A stretch of 64,000 nt of DNA from positions 569,238-633,237 of the forward strand of contig NZ_MPIN01000003.1 of the NCBI RefSeq assembly GCF_001887355.1. Reading direction: 5' to 3'. A program made the translations under genes and the position numbers. The notes under the pieces are model-generated. The model was not told the origin of the DNA. It made no database searches and saw only the letters and a list, made by a program, of their open reading frames with translations. This stretch comes from Cystobacter ferrugineus. GTDB lineage: Bacteria > Myxococcota > Myxococcia > Myxococcales > Myxococcaceae. Every line of letters starts with the position of its first letter. Position 1 is the first letter of the stretch. Of the stretch, positions 52,264 through 60,247 are shown piece by piece.

Positions 52264-53055
52264 ATGTCCACTTCGCCCACCGCGGTCCTCCTCGAGGTAG
52301 AGGGGGCCGTCGCCACCCTCACGCTGAATGATGCCGCCCGCCGCAACGCGATGACGCCCGAGATCGGGGAGGCCCTGCGTGAGCGGGTGGCCGAGCTGCG
52401 GCAGCGCCCCGACGTGAGGGCGGTCGTCCTCGCCGGGGCCGGCGGCGCGTTCTCCGCGGGGGGAGACCTCCAGATGCTCGAGCGGTTGCGCCGGGTGTCC
52501 TCGGAGGAGGCCCGCACCTTCATGCTCGACTTCTATGCGCGCTACCTCAGCGTGCTGGAGCTGCCGGTGCCCACGGTGGCCGCGGTGGAGGGGGCGGCGA
52601 TTGGCGCCGGGCTGTGCGTGGCGCTCGCGTGTGACCTGTGCGTCGTCGCCGAGGACGCGAAGCTCGCGCTCAACTTCGTCCAGTTGGGCCTGCACCCGGG
52701 CATGGGGGCGACGTACTTCGTGCCCTGGAGGGCGGGCGCGCAGCGGGGCGCGGAGCTGCTCCTCACGGGCCGCCGCTTCGATGGGCGTGAGGCGGTGCGG
52801 CTCGGACTGGCGCTCGAGGCGACGCCAGGGTCCGAGGTGCTCGCGCGCGCCCACACGCTCGCGGCCCAGGTGGCGGCGAATGCCCCGCTGGCCACCCGCG
52901 CGCTCAAGCGCAGGCTGGCACCGGACCGGGCCGCCCTCCAGCGGGCCCTGGAGGAGGAGGCGCGCTTCCAGGCGGAGAGCTACGGGAGCGAGGACCTGGA
53001 CGAGGGGCTCGCGGCCGCGGCGGCCCGCAGGGCCCCCGTCTTCCAGGGGCGCTGA
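52264..53055 (+). CDS. enoyl-CoA hydratase/isomerase family protein
   Basis: This is a 263-aa crotonase-fold enzyme. The N-terminal strand block A-T-L-T-L-N-D-A-A-R-R-N-A-M and the oxyanion-hole segments A-F-S-A-G-G-D-L-Q-M and A-A-I-G-A-G-L-C-V-A-L-A-C-D are intact. The two catalytic glutamates of true hydratases are not clearly present (the second block reads N-F-V-Q-L-G-L-H-P-G), so it may be an isomerase or act on another acyl-CoA. It is monocistronic and convergent with the GH5 gene. Confidence 0.9.
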   Translation: MSTSPTAVLLEVEGAVATLTLNDAARRNAMTPEIGEALRERVAELRQRPDVRAVVLAGAGGAFSAGGDLQMLERLRRVSSEEARTFMLDFYARYLSVLELPVPTVAAVEGAAIGAGLCVALACDLCVVAEDAKLALNFVQLGLHPGMGATYFVPWRAGAQRGAELLLTGRRFDGREAVRLGLALEATPGSEVLARAHTLAAQVAANAPLATRALKRRLAPDRAALQRALEEEARFQAESYGSEDLDEGLAAAAARRAPVFQGR

Positions 53056-53085
53056 GAGGCCTCTCTTCCGCCTATGCGCCGAGGC

Positions 53086-54717
53086 CTACCACGTGTACAA
53101 GCCCGCCCACGCATACGCCCCACCCGACACGGCGAAGTAGTAGTAACCGTCGGACGAGCGCGTCAAAGGCATCTGGCTACAGGTTCGCTCCTGCCCACCC
53201 ACGGTGACCGTCCGGCCGTCGAAGTTGTGGCAACCCCAACCGTTGATGTTGGCGTTGGTCCGGTAGCACACCGCGCCGGTCGTGTTGAAGTTGCCCGTGC
53301 TGCCTGAGAACGTGATGGGGTTGGAACACGCCGTGCTGCTTCCGCTCGTGTTGAACGTCGCGGTCACCGAACGCGCGGCCGTCATCGACACCGTGCAGGC
53401 TCCTGTGCCACTGCACGCACCACTCCAGCCAGCGAACGTCGCGCCGCTCGCCGCGGTCGCGGTGAGCGTCACGGACGTGCCGCTCGAATAGGTCGCGCTG
53501 CACGTGCTTCCACAATCAATCCCGGACGGCGACGACGTCACCGTGCCGCCGCCCGCGCCTGACTTCGTGACCGTGAGCGTGAAATTGTTCGGGTTGCCGA
53601 TACCGGCGCCTCGCCGGATGGCATCCAGGGCGCCTTGATCGACGATGGCTCCGTTGGTCCGGTTGAACAAGGCGAAGCCGTTGGTCTGACTGGGGTTGAC
53701 GCCGTTGTCCCAGTAGAAGGTCTTGATGCCGTTGGCAGCCGCGGCGCGATTGACGTACTCGAGGTAGTATTGCCGCGACTCCAGGTTGAGGTTCGGACGC
53801 GTGGCCACGCCGTACTCGCCGATGATCACCGGGACACCTTGGGCAATCCACTTCGCCTTCACGCGCGCGAACAGGTCGTCATGGTAGGACTCCTGCGCCC
53901 AGGTGCATGAGCCCTGCGACGGATAGGGTGCGCCCCAGTACAAACAAACGTTGTTGGTGTTCAGCGTGTAGTCGTAGGGATCATAGTGGTGGACTTCGAC
54001 GATCAGCCGGTTGGCGATCGTGTCCGACGGCAGAGAGAAGTAATCGAGGCCGTGCCAGCTGTTCGTATTGTAGGTTTGCACCACGAGTGTCCGTGAGGCG
54101 TTGTTCCCGCCCGTCGCGCGCACGGCGTCGACGAAGGTCTGGAGGTACGACTGCTGCACGGTGATGTGCTCGGTCGTCGGCGTGCCGTAGTCGGCATGTA
54201 CCTCGTTGGTGCCGGCGAACAGCAGGCGCTCGTCGTAGTTCTTGAAGGTGTTGGCGATCTGCGTCCAGTAGGCGCGCTGTTTCTGGTTGACGGCCTGCTG
54301 ATGCGAATACAGCGGGTGCTCCTCGAGCCAGCCCCCATCCCAGTGGATGTTGAGGATCACATACATCCCCTGGCCGTGGGCGTAGTCCACCACCTCCTTC
54401 ACGCGAGCCATCCATGCCGGATTGATCGTGAGCGTGCTCTGATCGGCGTGGCAATCCCAGGCAGCGGGAATGCGCACGGCATTGAACCCAGCGGCCTTGA
54501 CGCTGTTGATGAACTGCTGGGTGACGGTCGGGTTGCCCCACGCGGTTTCACCGCAGATGGCCTCGAGCGTATTCCCGAGGTTCCAGCCGATGGAGATCTG
54601 GCCGGCTACCTGTGACGCTGGCGGAAGCGTCTGGGCGAATGCGGCCACCGGCAGGATGAGCATGGCCATACAGATGCGGAAAGCACGCTTGAACCACAGA
54701 GACCAATGCAGACTCAT
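53086..54717 (-). CDS. secreted GH5 cellulase with repeat domain and C-terminal binding-like module
   Basis: This is a 543-aa enzyme from ATG 54717 behind CGGAG. The signal peptide ends at A-F-A-Q-T. The GH5 domain (about 35-365) has W-N-L-G-N-T-L-E, acid/base Glu172 in T-N-E172-V-H, H-H-Y-D-P-Y and nucleophile Glu301 in I-I-G-E301-Y-G; the fold is a beta-1,4-glucanase type. A bacterial InlB-like repeat follows (about 380-455; two Cys pairs, A-T-A-A-S-G-A-T-F-A-G-W-S-G). Last is a Cys-containing module of about 80 residues with G-W-G-C-H-N-F-D-G, a probable carbohydrate-binding domain I cannot place in a numbered family. A 12-bp LacI-type palindrome lies about 52 bases upstream of the start. 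Confidence 0.92.
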   Translation of the reverse strand: MSLHWSLWFKRAFRICMAMLILPVAAFAQTLPPASQVAGQISIGWNLGNTLEAICGETAWGNPTVTQQFINSVKAAGFNAVRIPAAWDCHADQSTLTINPAWMARVKEVVDYAHGQGMYVILNIHWDGGWLEEHPLYSHQQAVNQKQRAYWTQIANTFKNYDERLLFAGTNEVHADYGTPTTEHITVQQSYLQTFVDAVRATGGNNASRTLVVQTYNTNSWHGLDYFSLPSDTIANRLIVEVHHYDPYDYTLNTNNVCLYWGAPYPSQGSCTWAQESYHDDLFARVKAKWIAQGVPVIIGEYGVATRPNLNLESRQYYLEYVNRAAAANGIKTFYWDNGVNPSQTNGFALFNRTNGAIVDQGALDAIRRGAGIGNPNNFTLTVTKSGAGGGTVTSSPSGIDCGSTCSATYSSGTSVTLTATAASGATFAGWSGACSGTGACTVSMTAARSVTATFNTSGSSTACSNPITFSGSTGNFNTTGAVCYRTNANINGWGCHNFDGRTVTVGGQERTCSQMPLTRSSDGYYYFAVSGGAYAWAGLYTW

Positions 54718-55073
54718 GGCGAACTCCGTTTCTTGAACCAAGTGATTCGATGATTCTATTCATACCTGGAAAACGTTTTCAATGAATAGTGTGAAATCAC
54801 GGTGTTTTCCCTTGAACAGGTGAGGAGGAGGCGAGGAGGCTCTCGGAGCGCGAGCGTTACTGGAGGGTCCTGGGGCTGGGCGGCGCCTGTGTGATGAACG
54901 CTCTAGCACCGCGACAGCTCGCCCGCGATACTGGCCGCATGAAAATTTCCAGCATCGGCCTTCTGTCGTTCCTCCCCACCTCGCAGGTCTGGCGTTGAGC
55001 ATAATTGTTCGATGAGGGGTTGGTTCGAGAGGAAGCCGGTTGTTCGACGAAAGCGCAAAAGGGAGGCAACACC
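54718..55073. other. 356-bp divergent promoter region
   Basis: This separates the GH5 gene (leftward) from the methyltransferase pseudogene (rightward). It is locally AT-rich at 54730-54800, where the GAAAACGTTTTC palindrome lies. No gene is seen. The purine-rich GGGAGG at 55061 serves the rightward gene. Confidence 0.6.
54769..54780. promoter_or_regulatory. LacI-family-type operator of the GH5 gene
   Basis: GAAAACGTTTTC is a perfect 12-bp palindrome centred on CG, the shape of operators bound by LacI/PurR/CcpA-family sugar regulators, placed 52-63 bases upstream of the cellulase start. No LacI-family gene is in the window, so the regulator would be encoded elsewhere. Confidence 0.55.
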
Positions 55074-55642
55074 ATGAAGCGCATGTCGCTGTTCGAGTTC
55101 GAGGACTTCCGCTGGTTCCCGGGCGGCCTCCGGGAGTGCCTGACGCACTACATCACCGCGATGCACCGCGTGCTCGGCACCGAGCGGATCCTGGCGCCCC
55201 CGCCGGTCGCGCGCCGCATCCTCCAGGACGCGTTCGAGAAGCGGCAGGCGCTCTGCGTGCTCGAGATCAGCGACAACTCCCAGCCGCGCTGGCTCTGGTG
55301 GACGGCCATCCCCGCCGGCGTGCTGATGGTGCTCCTGCTGACGCCCTTCATCCGCCCCCTCCGGCTGCGGCAGGTGCTGCTCACCTCCTGCTGACGCCCT
55401 TCATCCGCCCCCTCCGGCTGCGGCAGGTGCTGCTCACCTACGCGCTCCCCGTGCTCCCGCTGCTCATCGCCTGGGACGGGGCCGTGTCGAACGCGCGCAC
55501 GTACACCGAGGAGGATCTGCGGGAACTCCTGGCGGGGCTGGAGGCGCCGGACTACCGGTGGGAAATCACCCGCCCGCGGGCGCCCGGCGCCCCCGCGACG
55601 ATGCTCACCCTCGTGGGGCTGCCCCGCCGGCCGGAGGCGTAG
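55074..55642 (+). pseudogene. class I SAM-dependent methyltransferase gene with internal deletion and tandem duplication
   Basis: ATG 55074 follows GGGAGG. The start (M-S-L-F-E-F-E-D-F-R-W-F-P) and the end (S-N-A-R-T-Y-T-E-E-D-L-R-E-L-L) match, from memory, a bacterial methyltransferase-like family in which a Rossmann core with the SAM loop (D-L-C-S-G-S-G-G) follows the N-terminal G-T-E-R-I-L-A. Here L-A-P-P-P-V-A-R-R-I-L jumps straight past that core, so the SAM-binding part is deleted in frame. Further on, 53 bases are exactly duplicated (55332-55384 and 55385-55437), shifting the frame and stopping the first frame at 55394. The remainder, in the second frame, ends at 55642. Both lesions would abolish function. 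Confidence 0.75.
55332..55437 (+). repeat. exact 53-bp tandem duplication
   Basis: Two perfect adjacent copies of 53 bases beginning CTCCTGCTGACGCCC. The unit is not a multiple of three, so it shifts the reading frame of the surrounding methyltransferase gene. The perfect identity implies a recent event or an assembly artefact. Confidence 0.9.
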
Positions 55643-55676
55643 ATGAACTCCACGCTGAGCCCCGCGCCACCAAGAG

Positions 55677-55997
55677 CTACGCGGTGGATGCGAGCTTCAG
55701 CCCGATGATCCCCGCCACGATGAGTGCAATGCACGCCAGGCGAATCACAGTCGCGGGTTCGCCAAGTAGGGCGATCCCAAGGATTGCCGTCCCGATCGTT
55801 CCGATCCCGGTCCATACCGCATACGCGGTGCCCAAGGGCAGGGTGCGTAGCGCAACGCCCAAGAGTCCCATACTGCTGACCAGCGCCGCCGCTGTGCAGA
55901 CCGTCGGCCCAAGCCGGGTGAATCCTTCTGTGTACTTGAGCCCGATCGCCCAGGCGACCTCTAGCAGACCCGCGAGAAACAAAATGCCCCACGCCAT
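55677..55997 (-). CDS. sugE: SugE/Gdx-type SMR guanidinium exporter
   Basis: This is a 106-aa inner-membrane protein with four helices; ATG 55997. The first helix [13 protein letters not shown]13[10 protein letters not shown] carries the essential Glu13 and the W/K pattern of the Gdx (SugE) subclass, which exports guanidinium by proton antiport. The [11 protein letters not shown] segment in helix 3 is typical of the SMR family. A two-hairpin guanidine-II riboswitch lies immediately upstream, which agrees with this subclass rather than EmrE-type multidrug export. It is monocistronic. Confidence 0.93.
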   Translation of the reverse strand: MAWGILFLAGLLEVAWAIGLKYTEGFTRLGPTVCTAAALVSSMGLLGVALRTLPLGTAYAVWTGIGTIGTAILGIALLGEPATVIRLACIALIVAGIIGLKLASTA

Positions 55998-56017
55998 GGC
56001 TCGACTCCGAGCTTGGT

Positions 56018-56063
56018 GTGAGGCCGTCCCCACGTTGGAATCAGAGGAACGGGGTCGTCCCCG
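56018..56063 (-). ncRNA. guanidine-II (mini-ykkC) riboswitch
   Basis: On the minus strand two hairpins with ACGR loops precede sugE. P1 at 56063-56050 is C-GGGG-ACGA-CCCC-G, and P2 at 56033-56018 is GTGGGG-ACGG-CCTCAC (6 bp with one G-U). A 16-base linker separates them. P2 ends 20 bases before the start codon, with GGAG between. Tandem hairpins with ACGR loops upstream of SMR exporters define the guanidine-II class; each loop binds guanidinium and the pair docks, exposing the ribosome binding site. Motif and context both fit. Confidence 0.85.
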
Positions 56064-56277
56064 CCCTGTGCTTTGAATCTGAACTAACCAAGGTGGAGGA
56101 ATATTGCAACCCTACCGGCACCGCCGAGGCGATGGCAGGACCCTCGCTCGCCTGTTCCTCCAAGGACTTCTCGTGACTCGGGCACACCCTCCAGGCCCCG
56201 GTGCCCGAGCACCCGCAGTCGTCCCCAGACACGCGCGAGGGCCACATCAGGCCGCGTGGTAAGAGGTATCTGGACCG

Positions 56278-57282
56278 ATGCGAACCCCTTTACCTCGAAC
56301 AGACCTGGACCTCCGGAGCAGGCGACGTCGCCGATGGCTCGCCGCCGGAGGCATCCTCGCCGGCATCGGACTGATCATGCTCTACGCGCTGCGCAGCCCG
56401 TCTCCGGTCGGGCACTTCACCTCCGCGGCGTCCCAGGACCGCTTCCTCGCGGCGTACGACCGCGCGATGGCGGACATGCCTCGACCGGATCGGACGCTCG
56501 ACCTGCGCACGTCGTACGGGGTGGTCCGGGTCTATCACTTCGCCGGAGCCGATCCCGCTGCCGTACCGCTGCTGTTGTTGCCCGGCAGGGTGTCGGCGTC
56601 ACCCGTCTGGGCGGACAACATGCCGGCCCTGCTCGGCGTTCGCGGTCTCTACACGATCGACCTCCTCGGCGAGCCCGGGATGAGCATTCAGTCCCGGCCG
56701 ATCACCAGCGCGGAGGATCATGCTCGATGGCTGCACGAGGTCCTGCTGGCATTGCCCGAGAGCGAGGTCCATCTCTTCGGGATGTCGATCGGTGGGTGGA
56801 CGGCGATCAATCTGGCCGTCCGCCAGCCGGAGAAGATCGCCAGTGTCATCGTGCTCGACCCGATCATGACCTTCAACAATCTCTCCGTGGAAGCGATCGT
56901 CCGGACCATCCCGGCGAGTGTGCGCTGGTTCCCCAAGGCGTGGCGCGACGGCTTCGCGAGCTGGACGGCGAACGGGGCACCGGTCGAGGACGTACCGGTG
57001 GCCGTGATGATCGAAGCCGGCATGCAGGCGTACGCGTTGAAGCTCTCGGCTCCGGTCCGGATCACCGAAGAGCAACTCACCGCGCTGGACATCCCGGTGC
57101 TGGCGATCATCGCCGGCGCCTCCCGCATGCACGACTCCGCCGAGGGGGCGGAGACGGCTCGTCGGCTGCTCGAGCCCGGTGAGGTGAAGGTCTATCCCGA
57201 CGCGTCGCACGCGATCAACGGTGAGCATCCCGGCGAGATCGCCGCCGACATCTCCGGCTTCCTCGGTCGGATCGAGCAGTGA
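56278..57282 (+). CDS. membrane-anchored alpha/beta hydrolase
   Basis: This is a 334-aa protein. A basic N-terminus (R-S-R-R-R-R-R) and a membrane segment at about 20-39 anchor it. The hydrolase domain follows with L-L-P-G-R, the nucleophile Ser in G-M-S-I-G-G-W and the catalytic His in D-A-S-H-A-I-N-G-E-H-P near the end. A Met/Ala-rich lid (about 215-260) covers the core. The fold gives no substrate; esterase, lactonase or proline iminopeptidase-like are possible. Arrangement resembles actinobacterial proteins. It appears monocistronic. Confidence 0.87.
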   Translation: MRTPLPRTDLDLRSRRRRRWLAAGGILAGIGLIMLYALRSPSPVGHFTSAASQDRFLAAYDRAMADMPRPDRTLDLRTSYGVVRVYHFAGADPAAVPLLLLPGRVSASPVWADNMPALLGVRGLYTIDLLGEPGMSIQSRPITSAEDHARWLHEVLLALPESEVHLFGMSIGGWTAINLAVRQPEKIASVIVLDPIMTFNNLSVEAIVRTIPASVRWFPKAWRDGFASWTANGAPVEDVPVAVMIEAGMQAYALKLSAPVRITEEQLTALDIPVLAIIAGASRMHDSAEGAETARRLLEPGEVKVYPDASHAINGEHPGEIAADISGFLGRIEQ

Positions 57283-57312
57283 CGTCGTCGCCGGGCTCAT
57301 CCACGTTGGCAC

Positions 57313-57483
57313 TCACCCTTCGACAGGCCTGGCACAGAGGATCGCGACGAGCGACGTGCCCGCGCCGTGCAGGGTGACGTAGCCGCGGTCGACGGTGATG
57401 GTGATGGCCTCGTTCGAGCCCTGGCTCAGCGAGGGCGAGGGCGGGGTGACTTGGCTCCAGAGAGACACGCGTCCTGAGCCGTG
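57313..57483 (-). pseudogene. C-terminal remnant of a secreted beta-sandwich protein
   Basis: A stretch of 56 codons bounded upstream by a stop reads as well-formed protein: S-G-R-V-S-L-W-S-Q-V-T-P-P-S-P, then A-I-T-I-T-V-D-R-G-Y-V-T-L-H-G-A-G-T-S-L-V. This looks like the last domain of an exported hydrolase. It has no start codon or ribosome binding site of its own. The surrounding 344-bp gap (57283-57626) shows no other gene. Confidence 0.4.
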
Positions 57484-57626
57484 TCACCACCCGTTGATGA
57501 AGTGTGCCAGGATGTGTCAGCGGCACGGGAACTCAGGCTCTCCTGATGAAGAGCCCGAATGATTGCCTGCCGCAGCTTCTAATGGGATTCGCGAGCGGGC
57601 AAGCAGGGATGACGGTAGTGAGCAAA

Positions 57627-58559
57627 TCAGGGAGTACAGGAGACTGCTTCCTTCCACTTGATGTATGGAGTGCCGTTATAATTGTTCTCGACATGCGCGA
57701 CGATGATCTGGTCGGCAGGGTTCTTGAGTTTCAATTTGACTGCCACATGTCCGCTTTCGAAGTGGTTGGTGTAGGATGTGCTGGGGGCGCCTGGAATTGA
57801 AATCAATGGATCGACCAGGAATGGTCCCGAGACTTCCTTGATGTTGTTCTTTTGAATGTAGGCCTTCAGTCCAGATGCATCGAAGGTGTAGAAGCTGATT
57901 TGATAGACATGGTTTTCGACGCAGCCTGAGATGATGCCATCGCCGTTCTCGTCGCTCACGGGACGCAGCAGCTTTGGGATACCGGCGGTGATATTGTCAT
58001 ATCCGTTGGGATCGGCATGGCAGGCGCCGTAATAGGTATAGTTGCCGGGGGCGCCTCCCCAGATGACCCGGAAGGACGTGGAGTCAGACGAGCGCCGATC
58101 ATCCACGATGGAGACCCAGTAATTACCTCGCAGCGGTGCATTGCAATCGTCGTTGACGATTCTGTTGCAAGTTTTGTCGAGAGGCCCCACATACGTGAAG
58201 ATGTTGGGGATGAGTTCGCCTGCTCCCGTTTCAGCAGGGCACGGGGTCATGTCCGCTGTTGTTCTGGACTCGAGAGGGACTGTGATGGCATTGATATGCC
58301 TGACGAGAGTGTTCACGTGGTCAATGAGGTCGGTTGTGCACTCCGTCAATCCCTGGTCTTTGCAGTCGTCCTCCAGGAAGTAGGGGTTCAGCAATTCTGC
58401 GGAAGCTTGATCTGTGTTGCTGACGCCGCCTACGACGAGCAGTTGTCCGTTGGACAGCAGCGTGGCGGTGTGCTGGTGCGTGGCTTGCGCTGGAGGGTCC
58501 ACAGCGCATCCAAAGGATAGAGTGGCCAAGGCGAACCCGACTAGCGACCGTGCCACCAT
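57627..58559 (-). CDS. kelch-like lipoprotein of unknown function
   Basis: This is a 310-aa lipoprotein; ATG 58559, lipobox L-S-F-G-C at Cys18. Residues about 28-60 contain one kelch-type motif as in many large myxobacterial kelch proteins (H-T-A-T-L-L-S-N-G-Q-L-L-V-V-G-G ... A-E-L-L-N-P). Nothing like a second blade follows. The rest is a Cys-containing region (about 65-310) with D-E-N-G-D-G-I-I-S-G-C near 203-213, a calcium-loop-like string. GC is much lower than in the flanks (about 52%), so the gene is probably imported. It may be a kelch protein whose other repeats were replaced by a different C-terminal domain. Confidence 0.7.
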   Translation of the reverse strand: MVARSLVGFALATLSFGCAVDPPAQATHQHTATLLSNGQLLVVGGVSNTDQASAELLNPYFLEDDCKDQGLTECTTDLIDHVNTLVRHINAITVPLESRTTADMTPCPAETGAGELIPNIFTYVGPLDKTCNRIVNDDCNAPLRGNYWVSIVDDRRSSDSTSFRVIWGGAPGNYTYYGACHADPNGYDNITAGIPKLLRPVSDENGDGIISGCVENHVYQISFYTFDASGLKAYIQKNNIKEVSGPFLVDPLISIPGAPSTSYTNHFESGHVAVKLKLKNPADQIIVAHVENNYNGTPYIKWKEAVSCTP

Positions 58560-58819
58560 CTGCGTCAACGATATTCTTTTTTGAGGAGGGCGAGCGAGCA
58601 GCGGAGCAGGGACCGATGTTTCTCCCATCCAGTCGACTGCGCTTACTCCTGCCGAAAGGTGCTGCGCCACCTGTCGCTCACCCTGTATGGAGAGCGCAAG
58701 TAGGTGCAATACAAGGAGTTGGTTGCCCGCTGGTACCGCTCCGCAGGCAGACCCCTGCTCAAAATCGTCATCGTAGGTGCATTGGGATGGGGCGGATGGG
58801 CGTTCCCGGGCCGCGAGGC

Positions 58820-60247
58820 TCAGCGGGCCCGTCGTCTCGGAACTGCCCGCCACGCAGCGGCGGCGAGGAGCAGTGCCCCGGGGAGTGCTCCAGGGGTGGT
58901 CTGGCACCCGCAGGGAGGCGGCTCGGCTGGGGGGGACTCCGAGGTGATGCGCAGCCGGCCATAGCGGCCGTCTCCCGAGTGGCGCCCGTTCACTACCGCC
59001 ACCACCACGCGCGTGGCGTCCTCGGCGGAAACCTGGGCGGAGAGGACTCCGGGCCCGTCCGCGCGGACGACGCGCAGCACCTCGCGCTCGGTCACCGCCG
59101 CCACCAGCAGGTGCAGCCCCGCGCTGTCCGTGCCCTCCCTCGGCTCGAAGGATGCGGAGACGCTCGGCGTCCCGCCCGGCACGTCGAAGTAGCGCGTCGA
59201 GGCGGCCGCCACCCGTACCGAGGGCTCGTCCACCGGCAGGTCCCTGGCGGCGGAAACGAGCCCGGAGTAGCCCGCGCCCCGTGCGTACCCGCTGCCTTCC
59301 CGCGCGTGCTCCCCGGTGGCCAGGTTCCACGCGGCGAACTCGCTGAACGCGGTGTCGAAGTCCGTGCCCGCGTCGCGGCGCAGGACCGTGTCGAGCAGCT
59401 CCGCCCAGTGCGAGGAGGGCGCGCGAACGCTCTCCTCCCACATCGCCCGGATCACCTCGTCGCCCAGTCGCTCGCCGAGGAACTGGAAGAAGAGCGCGGC
59501 CCCATAGCTGAAGGACTGCGCCGGTCCGTCCGGTTCCACCACCAGGCTGCGATCCGCGCGCGACAGGTACGCCGGGACGAAGTGCTCCAGGTCGTCCAGC
59601 TCGGGCGCGAAGCGCTCGGAGGCCCACACCGCCGTGCCTTCCTCCGCCACGCGTCCGAGCGCCGTGCCATACGCGGCCTGCACGGCGTGGAAGAACTCAT
59701 GGCTCGCGAGCGTCGTCACGGCCTGGTCGTAGGAGGCATATCCGTAGCCGGCGAAGTCGTTCTCCTGGAGCATGTACCCGCGGCAGCCCTGTTCCACCAA
59801 GAGGCAGTCCTCCCGCCGGAAGGCCCCATCCGCCCGTCCGGCGAAGTCCACCAGGTACACGTCGAAGCGTCCGTCGCCTCCCGCCTCGCCGGAGCCTCCG
59901 GAGTCCTCGGGCGGCGAGCGGTAGCCCAAACCCGCGTAGAAGGCCGCCACGGCATCGTAGGTGCGCGCCACGGTGTCCACGGCGTCAGGAATCCCGTCGC
60001 CATCCGCGTCCGCCGGCGCCACCGCGTTGGGTCCGCTCCGTGAGAAGTGGATCCGGAAGCGGCCCCCGGGAGACACCACCGACTCCACCGGTTCGCCGGG
60101 CTCGAAGCGCGGTGGCTCCGCCGTGGCTTCGGTGGGCCGTCCCCCCTGGAGCAGTGTCCGCGCCTCTTCCTCGAACACCTCATGCGGTGGCCGCTCCGGG
60201 CCGCCACATCCGACGAGCAGGAGCAGCGGCCACACGGAGCGCCTCAT
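58820..60247 (-). CDS. MXAN_6640-type putative metalloprotease with MYXO-CTERM signal
   Basis: This is a 475-aa exported protein; ATG 60247 overlaps the upstream stop (ATGA). A lipobox-like L-L-L-V-G-C-G-G lies near the N-terminus. The middle has D-A-D-G-D-G-I-P-D-A-V-D (calcium loop) and, at about residues 180-191, A-S-H-E-F-F-H-A-V-Q, an H-E-x-x-H zinc site with a downstream E-E-G-T-A-V-W. The C-terminus ends P-P-C-G-C, a hydrophobic helix and R-A-V-P-R-R-R-A-R, a MYXO-CTERM sorting tail for surface display. It is last in the TonB receptor-HmuY-HmuY operon, so it may act on host or prey proteins that supply heme/iron. Homologues are annotated only as putative metalloproteases. Confidence 0.85.
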   Translation of the reverse strand: MRRSVWPLLLLVGCGGPERPPHEVFEEEARTLLQGGRPTEATAEPPRFEPGEPVESVVSPGGRFRIHFSRSGPNAVAPADADGDGIPDAVDTVARTYDAVAAFYAGLGYRSPPEDSGGSGEAGGDGRFDVYLVDFAGRADGAFRREDCLLVEQGCRGYMLQENDFAGYGYASYDQAVTTLASHEFFHAVQAAYGTALGRVAEEGTAVWASERFAPELDDLEHFVPAYLSRADRSLVVEPDGPAQSFSYGAALFFQFLGERLGDEVIRAMWEESVRAPSSHWAELLDTVLRRDAGTDFDTAFSEFAAWNLATGEHAREGSGYARGAGYSGLVSAARDLPVDEPSVRVAAASTRYFDVPGGTPSVSASFEPREGTDSAGLHLLVAAVTEREVLRVVRADGPGVLSAQVSAEDATRVVVAVVNGRHSGDGRYGRLRITSESPPAEPPPCGCQTTPGALPGALLLAAAAWRAVPRRRAR

